Positions 21,080 to 26,866 of a stretch of DNA of 26,866 nt are shown here, piece after piece. The notes beneath the pieces were generated by a model. It was not told the origin of the DNA, did not search any database, and saw only the letters and a list, made by a program, of their open reading frames with translations. This stretch comes from JAOUEE01 sp051011595 (GTDB taxonomy: Bacteria > Actinomycetota > Acidimicrobiia > Acidimicrobiales > SHLQ01): positions 1 to 26,866 of the forward strand of contig JBPCTQ010000319.1 in assembly GCA_051011595.1 (NCBI GenBank). The letters run 5' to 3'. A program made the position numbers and the translations under genes. Each line of letters begins with the position of its first letter. Position 1 is the stretch's first letter.

Positions 21080-21934
21080 TCAGACAGAACGGCCGGGCCG
21101 AGACCGGTGCTCGATTGCCGGACCCGTAGGGTGGGTCAGGTGCCCGGTTTCGTACAGCCCTCGACCAGCCGAATGTTCACCCGGGCCGCCCGCCGACGGT
21201 GTCCGGTCTGTGGTTCGAGCGGTCTCTTCACTCGCTGGATCGACATGGCCGAGCGGTGCCCCCGTTGCCGGCTTCGTTTCGAACGGGGGGAAGGGGAGTT
21301 CATCGGTGCGATAGGGCTCAACACCGTGGTCACCTTCATCCTGATCCTCGTTGTCACCGTGGCCGCCGGGGTGCACATTGCTCGAGGTGGTGGGTTCATC
21401 GGATTTCTCGTCGCCGCGGTGGCCGTCGCCGTCGTCTTCCCCGTGTGGTTCTTCCCCTTCTCCAAGACGCTCTGGTTGGCTTTCACCCTGGCGATCGATC
21501 CGCTCGAAGACGGCGAGGCGCCGGGAGTCGTCGCCACCGAAGGCACGCGAGAGCAGGGGTGAGTCGGGGGCCGCGCCGGGCCCGTCGCTGCGGGCCGGGC
21601 CTTCCCACCGACCACTGGGTTCATCGGCCGCCGCGTCGGTGCCATGGTCAGCGTCAGCGGGTTCGTCGGTGTCGGGATCGGGGTTTGGGGGTTCGTCGGT
21701 GTCGGGGTTGGGCGCGTCGTCGCCTCGGTCGACGGGTGCGGGGGTGTCGTTGCGGCGTTCGTCGGTGAGCTCCCAGCCGAGTGGCACCGAGAATCGAGCG
21801 GCGTGGCGAGCACACAGCTCGGTGCCGGCCACCTCGGGGTCGAGGTCACGAAGCCAAACGGCCTGAGTGGCCACGTCGGCGACAAAAAGCGCTGACGCCG
21901 GGGCGCCACAACCAGCGCGTGCACAGATGATCAT
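21080..21934 (-). CDS. DUF3499 family protein with long tail antisense to DUF983
   Basis: A 284-residue frame. The first ~62 residues are a recognisable DUF3499 domain: Cys4 and Cys9 (CARAGCGAPA), a strand AVWLRDLD, then Cys41 and His44 (LCARHAARFSVPLGWEL), a likely metal site. DUF3499 is a small actinobacterial family of unknown function. After that comes an acidic disordered region with DTDEP repeats. The frame then stays open through the whole DUF983 gene on the other strand and stops at 21080, just beyond it. The last ~160 residues look like antisense of a membrane protein: hydrophilic, low in large hydrophobics. Either a true overlap or an original stop lost by slippage in the repeats is possible. 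ATG 21934 is chosen; GTG 21943 would add three residues. Confidence 0.6.
   Translation of the reverse strand: MIICARAGCGAPASALFVADVATQAVWLRDLDPEVAGTELCARHAARFSVPLGWELTDERRNDTPAPVDRGDDAPNPDTDEPPNPDPDTDEPADADHGTDAAADEPSGRWEGPARSDGPGAAPDSPLLSRAFGGDDSRRLAVFERIDRQGESQPERLGEGEEPHGEDDGDGHRGDEKSDEPTTSSNVHPGGHGDNEDQDEGDHGVEPYRTDELPFPPFETKPATGAPLGHVDPASEETARTTDRTPSAGGPGEHSAGRGLYETGHLTHPTGPAIEHRSRPGRSV
21127..21132 (+). promoter_or_regulatory. -10 element TAGGGT seven bases before the DUF983 GTG
   Basis: TAGGGT fits TANNNT and ends seven bases before GTG 21140, consistent with a transcript with almost no leader. Confidence 0.45.
21140..21562 (+). CDS. DUF983 family zinc-ribbon membrane protein
   Basis: A 140-residue protein matching DUF983. 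An N-terminal zinc ribbon (RRCPVCGSSGLFTRWIDMAERC followed by PRC) has four Cys in two CxxC pairs. It is followed by RFERGEGEFIGAIGLN and two membrane helices (~TVVTFILILVVTVAAGVHIA and FLVAAVAVAVVFPVWFFPF). The final helix region FSKTLWLAFTLAIDPLEDGEA is typical. Function in the family is unknown; the domain sits at the inner membrane. GTG 21140 gives a natural N-terminus, helped by a TAGGGT -10 element just upstream. The whole gene lies antisense within the 3' part of the DUF3499 frame. Confidence 0.88.
   Translation: MPGFVQPSTSRMFTRAARRRCPVCGSSGLFTRWIDMAERCPRCRLRFERGEGEFIGAIGLNTVVTFILILVVTVAAGVHIARGGGFIGFLVAAVAVAVVFPVWFFPFSKTLWLAFTLAIDPLEDGEAPGVVATEGTREQG
21661..21706. repeat. 30-bp tandem-like repeat in the DUF3499 tail
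   Basis: GTTCGTCGGTGTCGGG starts at 21661 and again at 21691, a 30-base period with GGGGTTTGGGG-type filler. On the minus strand it encodes repeated Pro-Asp-Thr-Asp-Glu-Pro. Such repeats can slip during replication, which matters for the unusual overlap downstream. Confidence 0.6.
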
Positions 21935-22012
21935 TGTGATCACCGAAAATACACGGTTGACCGGGCAGACGCCGGGATCGGGTGCCGAAGGGTGATCCGG
22001 GCCGTCCCCGTG

Positions 22013-22018
22013 TACCGT
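22013..22018 (+). promoter_or_regulatory. -10 element TACCGT eight bases before the OmpA-like gene ATG
   Basis: TACCGT fits TANNNT and ends eight bases before ATG 22027, in the 92-base divergent gap to the DUF3499 gene. A leader of at most two or three bases is predicted. Confidence 0.45.
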
Positions 22019-22026
22019 CGCACGCC

Positions 22027-23496
22027 ATGGCGCCCGAACTCGGCGACGATCGACAACGCCGGCTCCGCCTGCGGGCGTTGGCCCTGGCCGTGGGCGGTAT
22101 GACGGTGCTGGTCGCCCTGGCCTGGCTGTGGAAGGCACCCCAGATCGAGGACGATCTCGAAGCGCGCACCACGGCGCGCCTCCGACTGAACGAGTTGCCG
22201 GTCGACGATCTGGTGGTGGTGGCCAACGGCCGCAACGTGGCCGTCCGTGGCCCGGTCGAAAGCCTCGACGAGGTGCTCCGCATCCAAGCGTTGGTGACTC
22301 CGCTGTACGGAGTTCGTCGGCTCGACACCGATGGGATGAGGGTTCGCCCCGGCCCGCGCCAAGACATCGAGCTCAGCGGGTTGGTCCACAACGAGATGCT
22401 GGTGCTCGATGGTGTGGTCAGCACCGAGGAGCAGCGGGCCCAGCTGTTCGACGCCCTGGCCGAGTCGTATCCCGATCTCGACCCGGAGTCGGTCGAGGTG
22501 TCCGGTGTCGATCCGTTCCGAGGCGACGACGATGGGCGTCTGGCCGGTTTCGCTGCCCTGGCCGAGGTGCTGGCCGGCCCGGAAACGGTGGAGGCGACGG
22601 TGTCGATCGCCGATGGCCGCCTTCTCACCACTGCGGTGGTGAGAACCGAGTCCCGATCAGAAGCGGTCACCACCACCGCCGAGCAGTTCGCCGCCTCCGC
22701 ATCGGTCACCACCATCGGTGTCGACGTGGACCAGGTGGCGGTCGCCATGGTGATCAGCCCTGACCTGGTACTCATCAGCGGTCAGGTGCTGAGCGATGAA
22801 CAGCGCCTTCGCATCCTGCGGGCCGCGGAAGCGGCGGTGGGTCCTGCTGGTGTCGAAGCCGATGTCATCATCGTCGATCGGCCGCCTGCCTTCTCCGACG
22901 GCGATGAGCGCATCGATGTGGCCCTCGACCTGCTGGAGGGGTTGGTGACCGCCGATGCCACCGAGTCCTTGTTGCGGGTCGCCGACGGTCAGGTGGAGGT
23001 GGAGGTCTCGGCCAACTCCATCGATGCGGCCGCCGCCCTTCGCGAGCAGCTGGCCGGTTCGGGAGCCACGGTCACGGTGGTGGTTGCCGCCGATCCCATC
23101 CTGCGCCCGGCCGACCAGGTCGCCGCCCTGGAGTCCGGCCTCGACGAGGTCGAGGCCGAGGTGGGCGCCGTCGAGGAGTTCGTCGCCGGCTCCGATCAGC
23201 TGACCACGGCCGCACGTGAGGCGCTTCGTGAGGCGGTTGCTGTGTTCGCGGCCCACCCCGACCCGGTGGTGCGGGTGGTCGTCCACACCGACAGCCGAGG
23301 CAGCTCCTCGGCCAACCTGGCGCTCAGCCAACGACGGGCCGAACAGGTGGTCGCGTATCTCGTCAGCGAGGGTGTCGACCCCATCCGGATGGTGGCGGTC
23401 GGCGCCGGCGAGACCGTGCTGTTGGTCGACCCGGAGGAGGATGACGCAGACTATGGCCGTAACCGGCGTATCGAGTTCGAGGTGATCACTTCATGA
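22027..23496 (+). CDS. BON-like/OmpA-family peptidoglycan-binding membrane protein (ArfA/OmpATb-like)
   Basis: A 489-residue protein. A short cytoplasmic start and one membrane helix (~residues 14-37) lead to a large outer part. The middle holds repeated alpha/beta units resembling BON domains (for example VVVANGRNVAVRGPVESLDEVLRI and VLISGQVLSDEQRLRIL). The C-terminal ~115 residues are an OmpA-like domain: HTDSRGSSSANLALSQRRAEQVVAYL, VGAGET and NRRIEF carry the Asp and Arg that bind diaminopimelate of peptidoglycan. The layout is that of mycobacterial ArfA (OmpATb), also a TM-BON-OmpA protein. It likely links the membrane to the cell wall. ATG 22027 is the only good start. The gene leads an operon with a small membrane protein and a HAD enzyme. 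Confidence 0.85.
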   Translation: MAPELGDDRQRRLRLRALALAVGGMTVLVALAWLWKAPQIEDDLEARTTARLRLNELPVDDLVVVANGRNVAVRGPVESLDEVLRIQALVTPLYGVRRLDTDGMRVRPGPRQDIELSGLVHNEMLVLDGVVSTEEQRAQLFDALAESYPDLDPESVEVSGVDPFRGDDDGRLAGFAALAEVLAGPETVEATVSIADGRLLTTAVVRTESRSEAVTTTAEQFAASASVTTIGVDVDQVAVAMVISPDLVLISGQVLSDEQRLRILRAAEAAVGPAGVEADVIIVDRPPAFSDGDERIDVALDLLEGLVTADATESLLRVADGQVEVEVSANSIDAAAALREQLAGSGATVTVVVAADPILRPADQVAALESGLDEVEAEVGAVEEFVAGSDQLTTAAREALREAVAVFAAHPDPVVRVVVHTDSRGSSSANLALSQRRAEQVVAYLVSEGVDPIRMVAVGAGETVLLVDPEEDDADYGRNRRIEFEVITS

Positions 23497-23525
23497 GCAG
23501 TGGGACCGCGGTGAGCCGACGATGA
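23493..23525 (+). CDS. Possible 10-codon linker ORF (MSSGTAVSRR)
   Basis: A ten-codon frame starts at ATG 23493, overlapping the stop of the OmpA-like gene (ATGA). It ends at TGA 23523-23525, which overlaps the ATG of the next gene (ATGA at 23522). It could pass ribosomes from the upstream to the downstream gene without a free gap. No product role is proposed, and chance is quite possible. Confidence 0.25.
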   Translation: MSSGTAVSRR

Positions 23526-23803
23526 GGTTCCTCCTCGCCGAGATGTTGCTGTTGCTCGTGGCCGCCTTTGCCCTGGGCCTTGGTGTGGGTGCCCTTCTCG
23601 GCCGGGCCCAGCGGCGCCCCGACGACCAGACGCCAGTCGAAGCCGAGGTGGCCCGTTTGCGGGCGGAGATGCGGGCCCACGGTCTCGACCCCGACCCACC
23701 CAATCCGGACATGGAGGTCACCACGTTGGGCGAACTGTCGCCGGCGCCGGATCCGCTCGATGTGTTCGATCTTGATCCGGCCGATCCCGGTGATGTGCCG
23801 TGA
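23522..23803 (+). CDS. Small membrane protein, unknown function
   Basis: A 93-residue protein with one N-terminal membrane helix (LAEMLLLLVAAFALGLGVGALLG), then a charged helix (EAEVARLRAEMRAHG) and an acidic Pro/Asp-rich tail. I do not recognise the family. It lies between the OmpA-like gene and the HAD gene, with the HAD start overlapping its stop (GTGA). In mycobacteria arfA is followed by small membrane-protein genes, arfB and arfC; position suggests a similar partner role, but sequence similarity was not tested. GGTGAG seven bases before ATG 23522 serves as ribosome site. Confidence 0.75.
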   Translation: MRFLLAEMLLLLVAAFALGLGVGALLGRAQRRPDDQTPVEAEVARLRAEMRAHGLDPDPPNPDMEVTTLGELSPAPDPLDVFDLDPADPGDVP

Positions 23804-24486
23804 CCATCGAGGTGGTGGCCCTCGACGGCGACGACACCTTGTGGCACAGCGAGGTGGCGTTCAAGGCCGTCGAGGAACGATTCGGCAACCTATTGGCCGC
23901 TCATGTCGACATGGACCGTGTGTCCGACGAGTTGTTGGCCATCGAGCGACTCAACCTGGCCCGGTTCGGCTACGGCGTGAAGTCGTTCGTGCTGTCGATG
24001 ATCGAAACCGCCATATCGATCACCGACGGAGCGGTCACCGCGCCGGAAATCCATCAGATCATCGACCTGGGGAAGTGGTTGCTCGATCACCCCATCGAGT
24101 TGCTCGACGACGTCGAAGAAACGGTTCCCCAGCTGGCCGAGCGGTATCACCTGCTCCTCATCACCAAGGGTGACCTCCTGCACCAGGAGACGAAGGTGGC
24201 GGCCTCGGGGCTGGCCGACCATTTCGCCGGTGTGCACATCGTGACGTACAAGGACGCCACCACCTACCGGTCGGTGATCGACACGCTGGCGGTGGATCCC
24301 ACCCGGTTCTTGATGGCGGGCAACTCGTTGCCGTCCGATGTGTTGCCCGTGATCGAGGCGGGTGGACACGGTGTGCACATCCCTCACGAGCACGAGTGGG
24401 AGGCCGAGCGGCTCGCCGCCGACGTGGCTGTACCCACCGTCGACCGCCTGGGTCAGCTTCCGGGCCTCATCGACGACCTGGGCTGA
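23800..24486 (+). CDS. HAD superfamily hydrolase
   Basis: A 228-residue enzyme with all HAD motifs. Motif I is DGDDTLW (nucleophile Asp and acid Asp at residues 9 and 11), motif II LITKG, motif III Lys in VTYKD, and motif IV MAGNSLPSDVLP with a conserved Asp. The helical cap between motif I and II (FGNLLAAHVDMDRVSDELL ... LLDDVEE) is of C1 type, as in phosphoglycolate phosphatase-like HADs. The substrate, a small phosphorylated metabolite, cannot be named. The start is GTG by GTGA overlap with the previous gene, showing coupled translation. The gene converges with the DUF7144-like gene. Confidence 0.88.
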   Translation: MTIEVVALDGDDTLWHSEVAFKAVEERFGNLLAAHVDMDRVSDELLAIERLNLARFGYGVKSFVLSMIETAISITDGAVTAPEIHQIIDLGKWLLDHPIELLDDVEETVPQLAERYHLLLITKGDLLHQETKVAASGLADHFAGVHIVTYKDATTYRSVIDTLAVDPTRFLMAGNSLPSDVLPVIEAGGHGVHIPHEHEWEAERLAADVAVPTVDRLGQLPGLIDDLG

Positions 24487-24493
24487 CCGACGA

Positions 24494-24507
24494 CCCGGTT
24501 CACCGGG
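24494..24507. terminator. Short hairpin between convergent HAD and membrane-protein genes
   Basis: CCCGG (24494-24498), TTCA, CCGGG (24503-24507) form a perfect 5-bp hairpin. It overlaps the stop codon of the minus-strand gene and lies eight bases after the HAD stop. No T-run follows. It is a weak candidate for a bidirectional terminator. Confidence 0.4.
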
Positions 24508-24886
24508 ACTCGGGTTCGACGTGCACCAGCAAGCCGTACAACACGAGTGACGCCAGCAAGATCCCGATCAACGAGCTCACCGGCTCGGTGAAGAGCCAGA
24601 AGAAGTTGGCGATGATCGCGAGACACGAACCCACGATGCCGACCCACCAGGCCCAGGCCGATCGGGACAAGATGGCCATCGCGGCGGCCACCACCACGAT
24701 GCCGGCGATCAACCAGATCCATCCCCACGTCCCCAAATCGGACTCGTAGAGCAGGTCTTCGTTGATGGTGTCGGACCGGTCGAGCGCCCAGAGTCCATCG
24801 AGCACCAGCTTCAGTCCGGCGAGCATCAGCATCAATGCGCAATACAGGATCCAGCCGGCTCCGGTGGACCGTTGGGTCGAGGTCAT
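24500..24886 (-). CDS. Four-helix membrane protein (DUF7144-like)
   Basis: A 128-residue integral membrane protein with four hydrophobic helices (WILYCALMLMLAGLKLVLDG, WIWLIAGIVVVAAAMAIL, WWVGIVGSCLAIIANFFWLF, LIGILLASLVLYGLLV). The layout, with a GLKLVLDGLWAL end of helix 1 and a TWGWIWLIAGI helix 2, matches the actinobacterial DUF7144 family of unknown function. ATG 24886 has a strong GGAGGAG ribosome site seven bases upstream and a TACTGT -10 element on this strand at 24925-24920. A longer frame to 25249 exists but lacks these signals. It is divergent from the CAP-RTX gene. Confidence 0.85.
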   Translation of the reverse strand: MTSTQRSTGAGWILYCALMLMLAGLKLVLDGLWALDRSDTINEDLLYESDLGTWGWIWLIAGIVVVAAAMAILSRSAWAWWVGIVGSCLAIIANFFWLFTEPVSSLIGILLASLVLYGLLVHVEPESR

Positions 24887-24919
24887 GGCGTGACTCCTCC
24901 GATGGGTGGCAGAAGGCTC

Positions 24920-24925
24920 ACAGTA
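24920..24925 (-). promoter_or_regulatory. -10 element TACTGT for the four-helix membrane protein gene
   Basis: On the minus strand TACTGT fits TANNNT and lies 33 bases before ATG 24886, with the ribosome site in between. It sits just inside the left edge of the divergent gap, next to the large dyad. Confidence 0.4.
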
Positions 24926-24931
24926 GCGAAG

Positions 24932-24985
24932 GCCAACGGCCCCCGAGGTGGTGCACCATCCTCGCCGGGCCGGACAAGGGTTGGC
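24932..24985. promoter_or_regulatory. Large nested dyad in the divergent gap before CAP-RTX
   Basis: Four arm pairs nest around one centre: GCCAAC (24932-24937) with GTTGGC (24980-24985), GGCCC (24938-24942) with GGGCC (24967-24971), CGAGG (24944-24948) with CCTCG (24960-24964), and the central palindrome GGTGCACC (24950-24957). About 20 bp are paired. It lies between divergent genes, so it may be an operator or fold in RNA. The rest of this 256-base gap holds no gene that I can support. Confidence 0.5.
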
Positions 24986-25142
24986 GCTGCCGAGTGCCCT
25001 GCCGGTCGTCGTCCACAGATGCCACGGCGAATGTGGGCCTGGTGTACGTTGCCTCCCCAGGCTCGGGACGGGTCGAGGCCGTCGGCAGTCGGCCGAAAGT
25101 CCATCCGGGTCGACCACCTCTCGATGGAAGGTTCGTGCTCCG

Positions 25143-26866
25143 ATGCTCACCATGAAACGGTTCGTCTCGCTGTCGAGCACGATCGCGGTCCTTGCCCTGA
25201 CGGTGGCGCTCATCCCGAGTGCGGGTGTGGGAGCCCAGCCGCCACTCAACGGTGGAGGTGGGTGGACCAGCTACCCCGATCTCAACGGCGGCAACATCCC
25301 GCCGGTGCCGGCCGACTGGAACTCGCTGGCCGACATCGCGGCCACCATGAACAACGCCCGGGCCGCCGAGAACGCCGACATCTGCCCCGGCGGCACCTGT
25401 GAACCCGGTGCCCAGGTGATGCCCACCGACCTGGCCTTCCCCGCCGGATACGCCGCCATGACACCCAACGAGAAGGGTCTCTGGATGGTGAACCAGGAGC
25501 GGACGGCTCGGGGTCTTCTCCCGTTCACCGGCATCGACCCGCCGGTCGTGACCGTGGCCCAGGGCTGGGCCCAACACCTGTCCGACACCGGCAACTTCGA
25601 CCACAACATGATGGCGGCCACCCAGATCACCGCGGCCTGCACCGGGTGCGCCGGCAACTTCGGTGGGGTGGCCGAGAACCTCTACCGCCGGAGCGCCTGG
25701 GGTACCCCAGCGGTGATTCTCGACGACTTCGGTGTGGAGTCGGCCATCTGGGGGTGGATGTACAACGATCTCAACAGCCAGTGGGGCCACCGACATGCGC
25801 TGCTGTGGAACAACATGTCCAACGACCACGGGGCTCCCACGTCGGAGGGGTTCGTCGGGTTCGGTGTGGTGCGCAAGCCGATCACGGTCGGTCAGTTCGA
25901 GGGGCAGGAGGAGACGGTTGTCTGGAACGCCATCGACACCAACGCCAACTATCCGCTGCCCCAGGGATCGACGTGCAACGGGTTGACGGTGACGGTCGAT
26001 CTGAACATGGGTCAGGCCCCCACCGCGGGCGACGACGTGGTCCTGGGCACCCCCAATGCCGACTCGATTTCTGCGGGTGGAGGCAATGACACCATTTGTG
26101 GTGGAGGCGGCAACGACACCATCAACGCCGGCGTCGGCAACGATTGGGTCGACGGCGGCGACGGGAACGACACGGTGTTCGGCCAGGACGGCGACGACAC
26201 CCTGCAAGGGGGGCCGGGCGACGACCAGTTGTTGGGCTTCGGCGACAACGACACCATCGACGGTGGCCCCGGGGCCGACACGTTGAACGGCGGTCCGGGT
26301 GACGACAATCTGTCCGGTGGTGATGAGAACGACCAGCTCTACGGCCAGGGCGGCAACGACACCGTCACCGGCGGCAACGGTGATGATTTCATCATCGGTG
26401 TCGACGGCACCGACAACCTGTCCGGTGACGCCGGTGACGACACCATCAACGGTGGCCCCGGCGACGACATCGTGTCCGGCGGCGCCGACAACGACACCAT
26501 CTACGGCTTGACGGGTAACGATCAGCAACTGAATGGCGACGCCGGCAACGACTTCGTGTTCGGCCAGGTCGGCAACGACACCGTCGACGGCGGACCGGGT
26601 GACGACAACCTGTGGGGCAACGAACAGAACGACACCATCACCGACCCGTCGGGCGTCAACGTCATCAACGGCGGCCCCGACAACGACAATCTCACCGGAG
26701 GGTCGGGCAACGATCAGATCTTCGGTGACGGCACCCTCGCCCAAGCCGGCGACGACACCATCGTCGGGGCTGGTGGCAACGACCTGCTGAACGGCTGCGC
26801 CGGCGACGACACCATCGACAGCGAGGACGGGGTGGCCGACGTCGTCAACTGCGGCCCCCACACCAC
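25143..26866 (+). CDS. Secreted CAP/SCP domain protein with RTX calcium-binding repeats (3' end outside window)
   Basis: The frame starts at ATG 25143 (ATG 25152 also possible) and runs off the window after 574 codons. Parts in order: a signal peptide (KRFVSLSSTIAVLALTVALI ... GVGA, likely cut near residue 30); a linker with a Cys pair; a CAP/SCP domain (about 25450-25880; NEKGLWMVNQERTARGLLPF, then WAQHLSDTGNFDHN and a later GHRHALLW); and a long run of RTX nonapeptides (GGxGNDTI type). CAP proteins are secreted, many with protease or lipid-binding roles; RTX repeats fold on calcium outside the cell. The end IDSEDGVADVVNCGP is typical of the last RTX unit, so the protein probably stops soon after the window. 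GGAAGG (25126-25131) lies 11 bases before the chosen ATG. Confidence 0.88.
   Translation, partial: MLTMKRFVSLSSTIAVLALTVALIPSAGVGAQPPLNGGGGWTSYPDLNGGNIPPVPADWNSLADIAATMNNARAAENADICPGGTCEPGAQVMPTDLAFPAGYAAMTPNEKGLWMVNQERTARGLLPFTGIDPPVVTVAQGWAQHLSDTGNFDHNMMAATQITAACTGCAGNFGGVAENLYRRSAWGTPAVILDDFGVESAIWGWMYNDLNSQWGHRHALLWNNMSNDHGAPTSEGFVGFGVVRKPITVGQFEGQEETVVWNAIDTNANYPLPQGSTCNGLTVTVDLNMGQAPTAGDDVVLGTPNADSISAGGGNDTICGGGGNDTINAGVGNDWVDGGDGNDTVFGQDGDDTLQGGPGDDQLLGFGDNDTIDGGPGADTLNGGPGDDNLSGGDENDQLYGQGGNDTVTGGNGDDFIIGVDGTDNLSGDAGDDTINGGPGDDIVSGGADNDTIYGLTGNDQQLNGDAGNDFVFGQVGNDTVDGGPGDDNLWGNEQNDTITDPSGVNVINGGPDNDNLTGGSGNDQIFGDGTLAQAGDDTIVGAGGNDLLNGCAGDDTIDSEDGVADVVNCGPHT
26065..26830 (+). repeat. 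Tandem nonapeptide-coding (RTX) repeats
   Basis: About 25-28 imperfect 27-base units encode GGxGxDxxx calcium-binding nonapeptides. Units vary in the last three residues (NDTI, DDNL, NDQL, DDFI). One unit region near 26640-26670 is interrupted by TDPSGVN. The DNA is repetitive, but its cause is the protein repeat. Confidence 0.85.

Noticed and set aside
19628..21139. Plus-strand frame opposite the beta-propeller gene, continuous with DUF983
   Set aside because: Only the part from GTG 21140 has domain content. The earlier part is antisense of the propeller gene.
26065..26830. CRISPR-like or satellite DNA repeats
   Set aside because: The 27-base period follows RTX nonapeptides in one open frame. 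There are no identical repeats with unique spacers.
24918..26861. Minus-strand open frame of about 647 codons opposite the CAP-RTX gene
   Set aside because: Its composition (Val/Ala/Gly/Asp repeats) is the antisense of the RTX repeats. The plus strand has a signal peptide, CAP domain and RTX motifs in frame.

Overview
The window is GC-rich (roughly two thirds G+C), densely coded chromosomal DNA of an actinobacterium. It has two WhiB-family regulators (an actinobacterial hallmark), a DUF3499 protein, a conservon-type signalling operon, the ppk1-mutT1-like gene pair also found in mycobacteria, and several promoters consistent with leaderless transcription. The gene content and protein style suggest the class Acidimicrobiia, but that placement is an inference. 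No rRNA, tRNA, CRISPR array, insertion sequence or phage gene was found. No gene-free stretch exceeds 300 bases.

Layout. 1-536: 3' end of a CoA-transferase (CaiB/BaiF) gene. 521-5046: a divergent signalling block with a degenerate GGDEF-EAL protein on the minus strand and, on the plus strand, a three-gene conservon-like operon (membrane histidine-kinase-like protein, roadblock/LC7 protein, Ras-like GTPase). Both nucleotide-handling members of the operon have lost key residues. 5153-6431: two overlapping paralogous PaaI-like thioesterases. 6495-8546: a vWA-domain protein. 8629-10136: a 2OG-Fe(II) oxygenase and a convergent macro-domain protein. 10284-12611: WhiB, TatA, a SigE-like ECF sigma factor, its Met-rich anti-sigma factor, and a second, convergent WhiB. 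12902-17783: a polyphosphate/glucose block with a small unknown protein, a ROK sugar kinase, a truncated membrane-anchored PPK1-like protein, full-length PPK1 and a MutT1-like Nudix hydrolase. 17837-21037: an MFS transporter and a convergent membrane-anchored beta-propeller protein. 21080-21934: a DUF983 membrane protein encoded entirely antisense to the 3' part of a DUF3499 frame. 22027-24486: an operon of an OmpA-like peptidoglycan-binding protein, a small membrane protein and a HAD hydrolase. 24500-24886: a four-helix membrane protein on the minus strand. 25143-26866: a secreted CAP/SCP-RTX protein running off the window.

How parts work together. The sigma gene and the second whiB share the same promoter pattern (GGGAAC, 17 bases, CGTT or CGTA). 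This suggests an autoregulated sigma factor that also drives a redox-type Wbl regulator; an inverted repeat overlaps the whiB promoter. The polyphosphate block couples polyP synthesis, sugar phosphorylation and nucleotide sanitation. It is preceded by an unusual leader carrying four GGTCCGA heptamers and strong hairpins.

The most novel items are: (1) the PPK1-like protein that keeps the N and head domains, lacks both catalytic domains and ends in a transmembrane anchor beside the true ppk1; (2) the conservon-like module built from apparent pseudoenzymes; (3) the shared ECF promoter pair with overlapping operator; (4) the GGTCCGA cluster upstream of the polyP genes; (5) the DUF3499/DUF983 antisense overlap.
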